NCBI GenBank assembly: GCA_038251405.1
Contig: JBBSBH010000005.1
Span: 62,001 to 126,000, forward strand
Direction of reading: 5' to 3'
DNA length: 64,000 nt
Source of the DNA: JADJLQ01 sp038251405
GTDB lineage: Bacteria > Bacteroidota > Bacteroidia > Chitinophagales > Saprospiraceae
The notes under the pieces are model-generated. The model had not been told where the DNA came from. It saw nothing but the letters and a program-made list of their open reading frames with translations, and made no database searches. Each line of letters begins with the position of its first letter. Position 1 is the stretch's first letter. The translations under genes and the position numbers were made by a program. Positions 51,713-61,849 of the stretch are shown piece by piece.

Positions 51713-54040
51713 TTGCGAAGAACCTACCAGGCTATTATTTTTTGTTTTGCAGTAGTAATGAACGGATTTGCTCAGTCAGATCTGCGTATCGGTGAATGGA
51801 AGAGTTATATGTCGCATGCTACTGGCAATTTTGTAGCTCAAAGCCCTGACTATATTTTTTTTGGTAGTAATGGCGGACTAGTCCAAATCAATAAAGCGAA
51901 TGATGAAGTAAGATTTATCACTAAAGTAGAAGGGCTTAGTGATATTTCTGTGCAGGCATTAGCCTGGGATCAGCGTACTAATCGACTGGTGATAGCTTAT
52001 CAAAACAGCAACCTGGACATTTACGATCCAAAATCAAGTGAGGTAATAAACCTACCAGATATTCTGCGCAATACCAGGATATTGGGAGACAAAATTATTT
52101 CCCGTATCACTATTCCTCCGGCTTCCGACTTTGCCTATTTGGCTTGTGGGTTTGGAATTGTAGAATTGAATCTGAAAAAAAATGAATTCGGGTTTTCTGC
52201 TTTTTCCGGAGTTCCTGTATATGAAATTACCATTTATAAAAGTAAAATTTATGCGGCTGCTGAGAGCGGGTTGTATGCGATAGAAAATGATAAAACAAAA
52301 GTAAATCCCGGGGATTTTGGTCAATGGCAGTTTCTCGATGCATTTGGTTCTGGTGCCTACAAGGCAATGACCGTATTTAATAATACAATGTACCTGGGGT
52401 CGGGGAAGAATATTTATACATGGGATGGGGCAACTAAAAATTTGATATTTGCTGAACCTTCCAGCCTGCATTCGATTGAATATTTGAGTAGTAATTCAGA
52501 TTTGCTATTAGTTGGATTCTCCTGTAATAATAATTGTGATGGAGAATTATATAGCATTGATAAAAACAATACGGTATCCTCATTGAATGGATCTTGTGTG
52601 CCCAGGCCAATTTATGCGATAATAGATGAAAAGGGCAGAGGATGGTTTGCTGACAGGTTTCAGGCTTTTAGATCCAATAATAAAATAACTGAGGCGTGTA
52701 ATTTTAAATATTTCAATACTCCATTTTCACCATTTTCCACAGATATTGCTCTTAAAAATGATAATGTATATGTGGCTTCCGGAGGGATCGATGCCTCCAA
52801 CAGTTATCTATTCAGAGGAGATGGATTCTTCTCTTTGAGTGAAGGTATCTGGAGAGTGTACAATCGCGGCAATCAGCCGGCTATTCAGCAAGCTGATTTG
52901 GTCGATCTTTATAAAATGGCCGTCGATCCTGTTACCGGGATTTTATACATTGGTACTTTTTGGGGTGGTCTGATGCAGTGCGATATGACTAATATTGACG
53001 ATCCCGCCATAAAAATATTTGATAAAAGCAATAGTAGCCTGCAAGGTGCTGTTGGGGATTTGGCTCGAACGCGAATTGGTGGTCTTACCTATGATCAGAA
53101 AGGAAATTTATGGATGACCAACTACCTTGCTGAGAAACCAATATCTGTATACCAAAAAGATGGAACCTGGAGTAGTTTTACTACACCCAGCAATACTACC
53201 TTACTTGCATGCGCAGCAGATTCCTCCGGGCAAATTTGGTTTTCTGTTTATAATCAGGGAGTATTAGTTTATAATCCCGGAAGTAATATCACTAGTACAG
53301 CTGATGATCAAATGAGGTTATTTAACAATGGAAACAGTGTAATAACCAGTAATATCATTAATGCCATTACAACGGACCTCGATGGCAGTGTATGGCTAGG
53401 TACTTCAAATGGAGTTTTTGTATTTGAATGTGGAGAATCTGTATTTGATGCATCGTGCAAAGGATCAAAAAGAGTGATTGTCCAATTAGACCTGGGAGCC
53501 AATTTATTAGACAATGAAGATGTGCAATGTATAGCTGTAGATGGTGCGAATAGAAAGTGGTTTGGCACCCGAAACGGAATTACAGTAATATCCGCAGCAG
53601 GCGATCAATTAATAGCAAAATATACTAAAGACAATAGCCCTTTATTTGACAATCTGATAACTGCTTTGAGGTACAATACGAAATCAGGCGAAATGTACAT
53701 TGGCACGGGTAACGGCTTGCAATCGCTTCGAACTGATGCCACAGGAGCAAGCAAGAGTAATCAATTTAGTGACATATTTGCTTTCCCTAACCCTGTAAGA
53801 CCTGAGTATACCGGACCTATTACTATTCAAGGGCTGCGAAGAAATAGTTTTGTAAAAATCACTGACTTTGCCGGAAACATAGTAAATAAAGGAAGTTCCA
53901 ATGGGGGTACCTATACCTGGGATGGATTTGATAGTTTTGGCCGTAGGATATCCAGTGGGATTTATATAGCCTGGATTAGTGCCGGAGATGGATTTGAAAG
54001 CCCCGATACTAAGGTTTTAAAAATAGCCATAGTAAAATGA
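51713..54040 (+). CDS. porZ: PorZ-like T9SS component (beta-propeller, T9SS type A end)
   Basis: ~776 residues. Signal peptide RRTYQAIIFCFAVVMNGFAQ, then two propeller-like domains (GEWKSYMSHATGN, KVEGLSDISVQALAWDQRTN, GLYAIENDKT, DLDGSVWLGTSNGVFVF, NRKWFGTRNGITVI) and a T9SS type A C-terminal domain (FAFPNPVRPEYTG, IYIAWISAGDGFES). Length and order equal Porphyromonas PorZ, a surface part of the T9SS attachment complex. No ATG fits. TTG 51713 gives the best signal peptide; TTG 51689 is possible, but it overlaps a TATTTTTG promoter-like box (51684-51691). Confidence 0.85.
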   Translation: MRRTYQAIIFCFAVVMNGFAQSDLRIGEWKSYMSHATGNFVAQSPDYIFFGSNGGLVQINKANDEVRFITKVEGLSDISVQALAWDQRTNRLVIAYQNSNLDIYDPKSSEVINLPDILRNTRILGDKIISRITIPPASDFAYLACGFGIVELNLKKNEFGFSAFSGVPVYEITIYKSKIYAAAESGLYAIENDKTKVNPGDFGQWQFLDAFGSGAYKAMTVFNNTMYLGSGKNIYTWDGATKNLIFAEPSSLHSIEYLSSNSDLLLVGFSCNNNCDGELYSIDKNNTVSSLNGSCVPRPIYAIIDEKGRGWFADRFQAFRSNNKITEACNFKYFNTPFSPFSTDIALKNDNVYVASGGIDASNSYLFRGDGFFSLSEGIWRVYNRGNQPAIQQADLVDLYKMAVDPVTGILYIGTFWGGLMQCDMTNIDDPAIKIFDKSNSSLQGAVGDLARTRIGGLTYDQKGNLWMTNYLAEKPISVYQKDGTWSSFTTPSNTTLLACAADSSGQIWFSVYNQGVLVYNPGSNITSTADDQMRLFNNGNSVITSNIINAITTDLDGSVWLGTSNGVFVFECGESVFDASCKGSKRVIVQLDLGANLLDNEDVQCIAVDGANRKWFGTRNGITVISAAGDQLIAKYTKDNSPLFDNLITALRYNTKSGEMYIGTGNGLQSLRTDATGASKSNQFSDIFAFPNPVRPEYTGPITIQGLRRNSFVKITDFAGNIVNKGSSNGGTYTWDGFDSFGRRISSGIYIAWISAGDGFESPDTKVLKIAIVK

Positions 54041-54125
54041 TTTTCATCCGCCGTTCCCTGAGTATTTCAAAAAAAAATTCAATATCTTTCAAAATGGATT
54101 ATTCATTTCAAAATTTTAATAGAAA

Positions 54126-55742
54126 ATGAAAAGAAGAGAAATCATTCGCAACCTGGCTGCTTTACCTCTTTTGGGAGCTATACCTAGTCAGGAATCTATA
54201 TGGGCTTCGGAAGCTACTAATATGCCTGCAGATAAATTGGTTGGAGAATCTATTTATTCGGGTATTGGAGTTGAGCCTATTATTAATTGCAGAGGTACAT
54301 TCACTATCATTGGTGGATCTATAGAACGACCAGAAGTGTCAAAAGCAATGGAGGCAGCTACTGGTTATTTTGTTCAATATGACGAATTAGCTATGGGTGT
54401 AGGAAAGAAATTAGCCGAATTGACCAAAACCGAGTGGGGTATGGTCTCATCAGGCTGTGCGGCTGGTATGAAACATTTTGCTGCAGCTTGTATCACTGGT
54501 GGAAATCCAGAAAAACTTTTGCGTATCCCTGATCTCACTGGTTTTGAAAAAACAGAAGTAATCATACCCAGTGAATCAAGAAATGTATACGACCATGCCA
54601 TACGCAATCTGGGAGTTACTATTATTGAAGTAAATACAGCCCAGGAACTTGAAAGAGCAATTAATAAAAAAACAGCTCTCATCTATATCATGACCGGGCC
54701 ATCACACGATCAAGGTCAACCATTATCTTTAGAAGTAATTGCCTCCATAGCAAAGCCTCACGATGTGCCCATATTGGCAGATGCAGCAGCGGAAAATCTC
54801 ACCATTCCCCCAGTTCATTTAGCACGAGGTGCAACGGCAGTAGTGTATAGTGGTGGAAAGGCTATCTGTGGCCCACAGTGCGCCGGGCTAATATTTGGTC
54901 CAAAAAATTTATTGATGTCAGCATGGCAAGCAAGTGCTCCTCATCATGGTCCGGGCAGAGATAATAAAGTAGGCAAAGAAGAAATGATGGGCATGTTAGC
55001 CGCTGTAGAGACCTGGATTAAAAGAGATCACCAGGCGGAATGGAATAATTGGTTGAATAGATTAAATACTATTGCTGCCAAAGTAAAACAAGTGCCTGGA
55101 ATCTCTACCGAAATTATCACTCCTACAGATCTCTCTAACCTGGCTCCAATTCTTACTATTTCGTGGAATGCAGCCGATTTGAAAGTAACCGGAGAAGAAA
55201 TAGCGGAAGAGACTGCCCGTAAAAAACCAAGAATCGCAATTGGAAGTCGAACAAACAACGGCATTACATCAATAAATCTAGTACCGAGCCAGATGCGTGA
55301 GGACCAAGTTGCTATAGTTGCCGATCGCCTATATTCATTACTGTCCACTGTTCGTACAGCGAAGTCAAATGAAATGATGGCGCCTTCAGTAAATCTTACA
55401 GGCCAGTGGGATCTTGAAGTAAGCTATTTTTCAAGTATGAGTCATCATTCATTATATATAAACCAGGATGGCAACTGGATTCAAGGCAATCACCAGGCTG
55501 ATTTTGGAGAATCAGAATTACTGGGAATGGTAGAAGGGGATAAAGTGAAATTGCGATCAGTTTTGCGAAAACCTGGTGACTCCATTACTTATTTATTTAA
55601 TGGTATAGCAAAAGATGATGCGATCACTGGATCAATATTTTTAGGAGAATATCTAACTGCTTCATTCACTGCCCTGCGTACTAAGTATAAAAATGCCAAA
55701 AAACCATTCAGCATACCTGGTGGGCCACCTTTAGCTACCTAG
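54126..55742 (+). CDS. SelA-like PLP enzyme with export signal and fused C-terminal beta-domain
   Basis: 538 residues. MKRREIIRNLAALPLLGA looks like a Tat-type leader (R-R at 3-4). The core (~45-400) is the SelA/DgaE-type PLP fold: NCRGTFTIIGGS, SSGCAAGMKHFAAA, ILADAAAEN with the PLP-contacting Asp, and the Schiff-base Lys245 in YSGGKAICGPQCAG. DgaE enzymes act as ammonia-lyases on amino sugar acids. The last ~125 residues (TGQWDLEVSYFSS, GNWIQGNHQADFG, YLFNGIAKDDAITGSIFLGE) form a small beta-barrel-like domain not found in SelA. An exported PLP enzyme with such a tail is uncommon. Confidence 0.8.
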   Translation: MKRREIIRNLAALPLLGAIPSQESIWASEATNMPADKLVGESIYSGIGVEPIINCRGTFTIIGGSIERPEVSKAMEAATGYFVQYDELAMGVGKKLAELTKTEWGMVSSGCAAGMKHFAAACITGGNPEKLLRIPDLTGFEKTEVIIPSESRNVYDHAIRNLGVTIIEVNTAQELERAINKKTALIYIMTGPSHDQGQPLSLEVIASIAKPHDVPILADAAAENLTIPPVHLARGATAVVYSGGKAICGPQCAGLIFGPKNLLMSAWQASAPHHGPGRDNKVGKEEMMGMLAAVETWIKRDHQAEWNNWLNRLNTIAAKVKQVPGISTEIITPTDLSNLAPILTISWNAADLKVTGEEIAEETARKKPRIAIGSRTNNGITSINLVPSQMREDQVAIVADRLYSLLSTVRTAKSNEMMAPSVNLTGQWDLEVSYFSSMSHHSLYINQDGNWIQGNHQADFGESELLGMVEGDKVKLRSVLRKPGDSITYLFNGIAKDDAITGSIFLGEYLTASFTALRTKYKNAKKPFSIPGGPPLAT

Positions 55743-55754
55743 GAAAGACCCGGA

Positions 55755-56744
55755 TTAAGAATGGGATGTTGATTTTTTCTTTACAGTATCGAACGGATAT
55801 CGGAGAGCTAATTTTCTAATTTCGAAACTAAATTGAGTAAATATTTCTTTAAAGTTCCTTGCTTCCTCTTCAGTATATTGATAAAAACCGTGACCATTGG
55901 AAACCCCTTTGCCACCCGATTTTACGATGTCATCAATTAACTCAGGCACTTCTGTACCATTATAAAGTGTGGGAAATAAATCTTTCATTACCGTATGGTA
56001 GGCTGGAACCCCGGTGAGATCCATCCATCCAAATATCCCTACTAAGGTCATCCAATATCCGGCATTATTGCGACAGGAACGATCAATGTCTTCAACGGTT
56101 GCATAGCCATTTTCGACCAGGTAAAAAGCCTCGCGGTACATAGCATACATCAGTCTATTGGTAATGAAACCCCGAATATCTTTTCTTACCAATATTGGTT
56201 CTTTGCCCCAATGAGAAGAAAGATCATACAACTTTTCTCCCAAAGAAATATCGCTTAAATCACCGCAGATAATCTCTAAAAACCTGGAGACATGAGCAGG
56301 TTCAGCCCAGTGTAGCCCAAAAAATCGATTTGGATGCCTGGTCAATTTTTGTAAATCAGTGATGGGAATGGCAGATGTATTACTGGCCAAAATGCAATCA
56401 GAAGATATTGCTTGCTCTGTTTGAGTATAAACAGCTTTTTTAATTTCAATATTTTCAATGGTACATTCGATTACGAGAAGACAATTGGCTAATGTTGAAT
56501 AATCTTCTGATAGGAAGAAATTATTCAGGTACTCACCAGGGTCTTTATCAATAAGGCCTTCATTTTCTGAATTAATTAAATGAGTCTTTATTCTATTTTC
56601 GGCATGAATTAAATCCTCTGGTAAGGGAGCAATAGCTATCACTTTATGACCAGCTATCAATAGACAAGTACAAATACTGGATCCCATCAAGCCAAGCCCG
56701 ACTACCCCGATGGTAATTCTTTCCAGGTTCATACTCTTTTCCAT
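55755..56744 (-). CDS. 3-hydroxyacyl-CoA dehydrogenase-family oxidoreductase
   Basis: 329 residues. N-terminal Rossmann domain with VVGLGLMGSSI (~14-24), ASNTSAIPI and GLHWAEPAHVSRFLEI (catalytic His region), and a helical C-terminal domain (RGFITNRLMYAMYREA). Members include 3-hydroxybutyryl-CoA and L-gulonate 3-dehydrogenases. The stand-alone form without hydratase, and its pairing with an SDR gene 10 nt upstream, leave the substrate open. It converges with the SelA-like gene (12 nt). Confidence 0.87.
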   Translation of the reverse strand: MEKSMNLERITIGVVGLGLMGSSICTCLLIAGHKVIAIAPLPEDLIHAENRIKTHLINSENEGLIDKDPGEYLNNFFLSEDYSTLANCLLVIECTIENIEIKKAVYTQTEQAISSDCILASNTSAIPITDLQKLTRHPNRFFGLHWAEPAHVSRFLEIICGDLSDISLGEKLYDLSSHWGKEPILVRKDIRGFITNRLMYAMYREAFYLVENGYATVEDIDRSCRNNAGYWMTLVGIFGWMDLTGVPAYHTVMKDLFPTLYNGTEVPELIDDIVKSGGKGVSNGHGFYQYTEEEARNFKEIFTQFSFEIRKLALRYPFDTVKKKSTSHS

Positions 56745-56754
56745 TTTCTACATA

Positions 56755-57516
56755 TTAATAAGTAGCCCGACCACCCGATAAATCAAATGTAAATCCATTA
56801 GTAAAGCTATTTTCATAAGAGACTATAAAAGCTGCCATATGAGCAAATTCTTCTAAAGTACCGCATCTTTTCATGGGGATTTTATCGGTCATGTATTTTA
56901 CTTGCTCGGCAGGCATGCCATCTACCAATGCAGTTTGAATCACTGCCGGCGCCAAAGCGTTGATGGTAATTCCGGTATCGGCGTATTCCTTACCCTGCAC
57001 TTTAGCCATCGCTATCACAGCTGCTTTGGAGGCAGAATATGCTAACATACCAGCGTTACCCTCTTTTCCAGCAATAGAAGCAATGTGCAGTACGCGGCCA
57101 AAATTTTTCTTTAGCATGATGGGTAAAACATATTTTGAAGTATAGTAGCTACCCATAAAATTAATATCGAATACTGATTTGACATTTTGAGTATTGGTCT
57201 CATGGCTTTTCATATTAGTCATACCAGTAATACCAGCGCAATTGATCAGAATATCGATCTTGCCCCATTTATTTTCAATTTGATCGATTGCATTTTTTAC
57301 ATCCATTTCATGGGTAATATCGAGCGTGTAGGTAAGGAATCGTTCATTTTCATGTCCTTTTGATAACTCTACTTTCAATTTATTTAAAGACTCCTCGTTA
57401 ATGTCTATCAAGGCAAGATGTGCATTTGAGTTGGTCATTTTTATAGCAATAGCTTTGCCTAAACCTGAAGCAGCCCCTGTAATTACAACTACTTTATTTT
57501 CAAATCCAGAAGTCAT
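56755..57516 (-). CDS. short-chain dehydrogenase/reductase
   Basis: 253 residues, classical SDR: TGAASGLG (13-20), NCAG (92-95), catalytic Ser147, Tyr160 and Lys164 (YSASK). Asp38 after the second strand (LIDIN) suggests NAD(H). C-terminal FTNGFTFDLSGGRATY is typical of FabG-like enzymes. It forms an operon with the hydroxyacyl-CoA dehydrogenase-like gene. Substrate unknown; many homologues act on sugar acids or alcohols. Confidence 0.9.
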   Translation of the reverse strand: MTSGFENKVVVITGAASGLGKAIAIKMTNSNAHLALIDINEESLNKLKVELSKGHENERFLTYTLDITHEMDVKNAIDQIENKWGKIDILINCAGITGMTNMKSHETNTQNVKSVFDINFMGSYYTSKYVLPIMLKKNFGRVLHIASIAGKEGNAGMLAYSASKAAVIAMAKVQGKEYADTGITINALAPAVIQTALVDGMPAEQVKYMTDKIPMKRCGTLEEFAHMAAFIVSYENSFTNGFTFDLSGGRATY

Positions 57517-57772
57517 GTTGATTTATTTGATGTTAAGTTACATCATTAGTTCTTTAAATAGATGCGGAAAATTGACAAGATTCATGATGGAAGTACCAGA
57601 ACATTAAGAGAATAGATTATCTAATCCTGAATCAACTATTACCCAAAGTAAATAATAAAAATAAAATTCAGCTGGGACAAATTTGCATGATTGTTTTTAC
57701 AAGGCTCAAATAAAGCCAGAAAAATAGTGGTGGCAATTATATTTGTTATTTCAAACAACCACTCCGACCGTA

Positions 57773-59344
57773 ATGAAAAAAATTACCTGGCTCCATCTTC
57801 TAACTGCTTTTGTGGTGTTGAAAATCATGCTGCATCTTTATGTTAACGGCCTTTGGTCTCTACACAGGGATGCTTTACTTTATCTTTCGCTTGGCCGTCA
57901 CCTCGCATGGGGATATGCCTCTGTGCCACCATTTATTAGCTGGGTATCATGGTTTGAATCGAATGTGCTTGGCGGATCAGTTGAAGCTGTACGCTTACTT
58001 CCTACACTTTTTGGTACAGGCACCGTGGTCATTACGGCTCTCATGGCAATGGAATTTATGCCAAAGGGCGTAGGTCAACCATCGGGCAAATTCGCCATTA
58101 TCATCATCGGCTTGGCTGGGTTACTATCTGGGGCGTATCTACGGCCTAGTATGTTATTCCAACCTGTAGTTTTTGATATTTTCTTTTGGACCTTATTATC
58201 ATGGATTTTTCTGAAATACTTAAAAACGCAAAATTCATCGTGGATTGTCGGGTTTGGTGTAGCGACTGGTTTTGGCTTACTCAACAAGTACACAGTCCTG
58301 ATTTTTCTGTTCGCCATGTTGCCAGGGCTGCTGTTAAAGAGGCAGCGACACATTTTTATGGATAAAAAATTATGGCTGGCCATGAGCCTGGCACTGCTTA
58401 TTTTTTCGCCAAATTTATACTGGCAATGGGATCATGGGTTCCCCGTAGTCCGCCATATGAGTGAACTGGCTGCTACTCAATTTGCTAATGTTACGCTTAG
58501 TGGCTTTTTCGTAGACCAATTACTATTTCATATTCCAGTACTTCCTATATGGCTGGGAGGGCTGTATTTTTTGTTGTTCTCAAAAAGGGGGCAACCGTTT
58601 CGAATCTTTGGCTTGATGTATCTGACAGTCTTGGTTGTGTTATTGTTTTTTAGCGCTAAAAGTTACTATTCGATTGGTGCTTACCCTGTTCTGTTGGCTT
58701 CTGGAGCTGCCTTTTGGGAACAGCTAACTATGGATAAAATGCGCTGGTTGCGTTATGCAATTCCAGCTTTCGCCCTTTTCCTGGGAATTTTAATCATGCC
58801 GGTATTACTGCCCATTTTTTCACCCGAAAAAGAAGCTCGTATAGTTCAAAATACCGTAAGAATACCCGGGCTACAAGGCTCACTTCGATGGGAAGACGGC
58901 AAGTATCACACCCTGCCACAAGATTTTGCGGATATGTTGGGTTGGGAAGAAATCTCCGAAGCAGTTGGCAAAACATGGCAGGCTATCCCCGATAAATCTA
59001 CAGCAGCTATATATGCAGACAGTTATGGGCAGGCTGGTGCTATCGAACATTTTGGTAAAAAATACAGGGTACCAGAAGTGATCTGTTTCAGTGATAGCTA
59101 CCGCTATTGGTTACCAGATTCAATACCATCTCATTTCCAAACATTGATTTATGTGAACGATGAATTAGGTGATGATATGGCCGGTTTTTTTCAAAAAATA
59201 GAAAAAGTGTGGGAACTCGATATGCCACTTTCACGGCAAAACGGAAACCAGGTTTATCTATGCCAGGGCCCAACTACTGCTTTTTTTGAACGGATGAATA
59301 AGGCTTTTTTGGCAGCAAAAAATAATGGAGAGATTGAAGATTAA
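57773..59344 (+). CDS. GT39/ArnT-like glycosyltransferase, integral membrane
   Basis: ~523 residues from ATG 57773 (MKKITWLH). About ten helices, beginning TAFVVLKIMLHLYVNGLW. The first loop, SLHRDALLYLSLGRHLAWGY, carries the acidic residue expected in GT-C enzymes of the GT39/PMT family, which use polyprenyl-phosphate sugars. The C-terminal ~170 residues are a soluble periplasmic domain. Acceptor unknown. The upstream bases hold TATATTTG at 57738-57745 as a possible -7 box. Confidence 0.83.
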   Translation: MKKITWLHLLTAFVVLKIMLHLYVNGLWSLHRDALLYLSLGRHLAWGYASVPPFISWVSWFESNVLGGSVEAVRLLPTLFGTGTVVITALMAMEFMPKGVGQPSGKFAIIIIGLAGLLSGAYLRPSMLFQPVVFDIFFWTLLSWIFLKYLKTQNSSWIVGFGVATGFGLLNKYTVLIFLFAMLPGLLLKRQRHIFMDKKLWLAMSLALLIFSPNLYWQWDHGFPVVRHMSELAATQFANVTLSGFFVDQLLFHIPVLPIWLGGLYFLLFSKRGQPFRIFGLMYLTVLVVLLFFSAKSYYSIGAYPVLLASGAAFWEQLTMDKMRWLRYAIPAFALFLGILIMPVLLPIFSPEKEARIVQNTVRIPGLQGSLRWEDGKYHTLPQDFADMLGWEEISEAVGKTWQAIPDKSTAAIYADSYGQAGAIEHFGKKYRVPEVICFSDSYRYWLPDSIPSHFQTLIYVNDELGDDMAGFFQKIEKVWELDMPLSRQNGNQVYLCQGPTTAFFERMNKAFLAAKNNGEIED

Positions 59345-59406
59345 AATCGCCATGTACTAATTGATATTTTATACTAAATTCAACCCATCATTAATTTTGA
59401 ATTTCA

Positions 59407-59478
59407 GCCGAGATAGCACAGGGGTAGTGCAGCTGTTTCGTAAACAGCAGGCCGTGGGTTCAAATCCCATTCTCGGCT
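59407..59478 (+). tRNA. tRNA-Thr (anticodon CGT)
   Basis: 72 nt. Acceptor GCCGAGA/TCTCGGC, discriminator T59478, D arm GCAC/GTGC, anticodon stem GCTGT/ACAGC with loop TTCGTAA (CGT), T arm GTGGG/CCCAT with one G-T pair. CCA is not encoded. TAATTTTG at 59392-59399 is a likely -7 box. Confidence 0.93.
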
Positions 59479-59490
59479 CTTTTAGTAATC

Positions 59491-59946
59491 CTATATCATT
59501 TTTCGAATACTCATCATATAGCCCAAATGCAAAGCTTCATGATAATTATTAAACTGAAATCCATCTTGAATATTCGCCAAATGGAATCCAGTACTGGTAG
59601 TCTTCTCGATATAGGTCAGAAACTTCCCATCATTAAAATCCCCGATGGTAGAATCTACCAGAGAAGAAAGTAATTCTTTCAATTCATTTACCTCTTCTAA
59701 TTCTACAAATTCTGCTGGCTTCGTTCCTGATCGATACTTTGCTAATAATTCGCTGGAAATATGCATTGGAAGACTGGAAAGCAGATAGGCGAGACTTTGT
59801 TGAGTTACAATGATATGTCCTATGTTCCAGATCAAATTATTATTAAATCCTGCTGGAATTTTATTGAGCTGATCCAGTGTATAATTTTCAAAAAACTGAA
59901 CACTCAGCTTTCTGCTTGATTTCCAAATTTTAAAAGTTGCTTCCAT
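59491..59946 (-). CDS. DinB-family protein
   Basis: 151 residues from ATG 59946. Four-helix bundle with the DinB His triad: NIGHI (~45) and HEALHLGYMM (two His near the C-terminus). Members bind a metal; some are thiol S-transferases. Function here unknown. It lies between tRNA-Thr and mrdA. Confidence 0.85.
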   Translation of the reverse strand: MEATFKIWKSSRKLSVQFFENYTLDQLNKIPAGFNNNLIWNIGHIIVTQQSLAYLLSSLPMHISSELLAKYRSGTKPAEFVELEEVNELKELLSSLVDSTIGDFNDGKFLTYIEKTTSTGFHLANIQDGFQFNNYHEALHLGYMMSIRKMI

Positions 59947-59998
59947 GGGCAAGAAATTGAATTATTAAAAGAGATTTATCAGAAATGAAATAAATGAA

Positions 59999-61849
59999 TT
60001 ATGGCTTAGCATTTGTCCTGTGTATCAGGTCTTGTTTTAATGTCCTTTCTTCCAGCCATATCCTGGAAGAGTCTATACTACCCTTAATGTATTTTTCGAT
60101 CAGGAGGCTTGCGATGGGAGCAGCATAAGTGGCACCAAAGCCTGCATTTTCTACTATGACAGCAATTGCTATTTTAGGATTATCCTTGGGAGCAAATGCG
60201 CAGAAAACAGAATGATCCGCACCATGAGGATTTTGAGCTGTACCTGTTTTTCCACATATAGTTATATCCTTGATAGCTGCAATTCTGGCTGTCCCATCTG
60301 TTACCGCTCTTCCCATTCCGTCTACAGTGATATCAAAGAATTTTTTATCAATATCAATTTTATGAGGAGTTAAAAATTTTGTTTGTGGATAAAGCGTATT
60401 ATTTTTTATTACTCCTTTGAAAAAATGTGGTGTGATCCACCAGCCCTCATTTCCTATTGCCGCGCAAAGGTTTGCCATTTGTGCAGTGGTCAATTGAATA
60501 GCTCCCTGCCCAATTCCAATGGAAATTTCATAAGCTGCTTTCCAATTGGGTGTCTTGTATACCCGGGTAAAAAAGGCATCAGAGGGGATAGTACCCGTAA
60601 GCTCATTAAAATAATCAATACCCAGCGTCCTGCCCAAGCCAAATTGTCTCATATAATCTGCAAATTCATCAATGCCTTTTCCAGGATTGTTTGATCCATA
60701 TTTATTCATGATGTCCTGGATCTTTTGATAAAAATATACATTGCAGGAATGACCGATGGCCTCCATTACATTCGGAATATTGCCATGGGCATGAGTACAT
60801 TTATATACTCGCCCCATGGTATAGCTACCATTGCAATAAATGCCCGTATTGGGATTGATAACACCCATCTGCATGCCGGCTAAAGCTACCACTGTTTTAA
60901 AAATGGATCCGGGTGGATACTGTGCTTGCACCGTTCTGTCAAATAATGGTTTCAGAGTGTCCTGGATTAAAGCAGAAAAATATTTTCCTCTGTCTCTGTC
61001 TACAGTAAGTAGGTTAGGATCGTAAGTAGGAGCACTGATAAGACAGAGTATCTCACCAGTAGAAGGCTCAATGGCTACTACAGAGCCAAGCTTGTTCTGC
61101 ATGAGTCTTTCCCCATACTCCTGTAAGTCCCCATCTAAAGAAACCATCAGTTCATCACCACTTTGCGCCGCAGAATCCTGAGTCCCATTTTTATATGAAC
61201 CCACTGTGACGCCGAGATTATCTTTCAATAAAAATTTAAATCCTTTGACCCCTCTTAATTGTGATTCGTAAGCTTTCTCAATACCACTGGTGCCCTTATA
61301 ATCACCGCTTTCATAAAGCCCGTTTGATTTTTCTACCTCGGCCTGATCCACTTCGCTTATATAACCCATGGCATGGGCTGCTATTGGCCTTGGATACCCT
61401 CTTATATAGCGCAACGTAGAAGAAAATCCCGGAAATTCATGCATCATTTCCTGAAACTTAGCATATTGGGGTACAGTCACTCCTTTTATAAAGGGAAATG
61501 GCTTGCTTTTTGAAAATTTCTTACTCGCCCAATCTTTATTTAATTCAGTTATATAAGTAGCCTTGTCAATACCTAACAGGCTGCAAAACTGTGCCGTGTC
61601 AATATTCTTATCAATCTTTCGATACAAGGCATTGATATCATAGACGGGATTATTATAAACCAGTAGCTTTCCGTTACGATCGTAAATAGCACCTCGTGCA
61701 GGATAGGATACAGCTTTTTCAAGTGCAGCAACCTTTGCTTTGTTGCGAATGTCTTTATCTAAAAATTGAATATAAAAAGCCTGAAACAATAATACTCCTC
61801 CTAAAATCAGTATGACCGCTTGTATAATATATCTGGAATCTTTGTTCAT
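59999..61849 (-). CDS. mrdA: penicillin-binding protein 2
   Basis: 616 residues. One N-terminal membrane helix (IIQAVILILGGVLLFQAFYI), the dimerisation domain starting PARGAIYDRNGKLLVYN, and the transpeptidase domain with PGSIFK (Ser315-Lys318), SCN in GHSCNVYFY and GKTGTAQNPHG (~532). It cross-links peptidoglycan in the elongation complex. The start overlaps the mreD stop by 4 nt. RodA, often next, is not adjacent. Confidence 0.96.
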   Translation of the reverse strand: MNKDSRYIIQAVILILGGVLLFQAFYIQFLDKDIRNKAKVAALEKAVSYPARGAIYDRNGKLLVYNNPVYDINALYRKIDKNIDTAQFCSLLGIDKATYITELNKDWASKKFSKSKPFPFIKGVTVPQYAKFQEMMHEFPGFSSTLRYIRGYPRPIAAHAMGYISEVDQAEVEKSNGLYESGDYKGTSGIEKAYESQLRGVKGFKFLLKDNLGVTVGSYKNGTQDSAAQSGDELMVSLDGDLQEYGERLMQNKLGSVVAIEPSTGEILCLISAPTYDPNLLTVDRDRGKYFSALIQDTLKPLFDRTVQAQYPPGSIFKTVVALAGMQMGVINPNTGIYCNGSYTMGRVYKCTHAHGNIPNVMEAIGHSCNVYFYQKIQDIMNKYGSNNPGKGIDEFADYMRQFGLGRTLGIDYFNELTGTIPSDAFFTRVYKTPNWKAAYEISIGIGQGAIQLTTAQMANLCAAIGNEGWWITPHFFKGVIKNNTLYPQTKFLTPHKIDIDKKFFDITVDGMGRAVTDGTARIAAIKDITICGKTGTAQNPHGADHSVFCAFAPKDNPKIAIAVIVENAGFGATYAAPIASLLIEKYIKGSIDSSRIWLEERTLKQDLIHRTNAKP

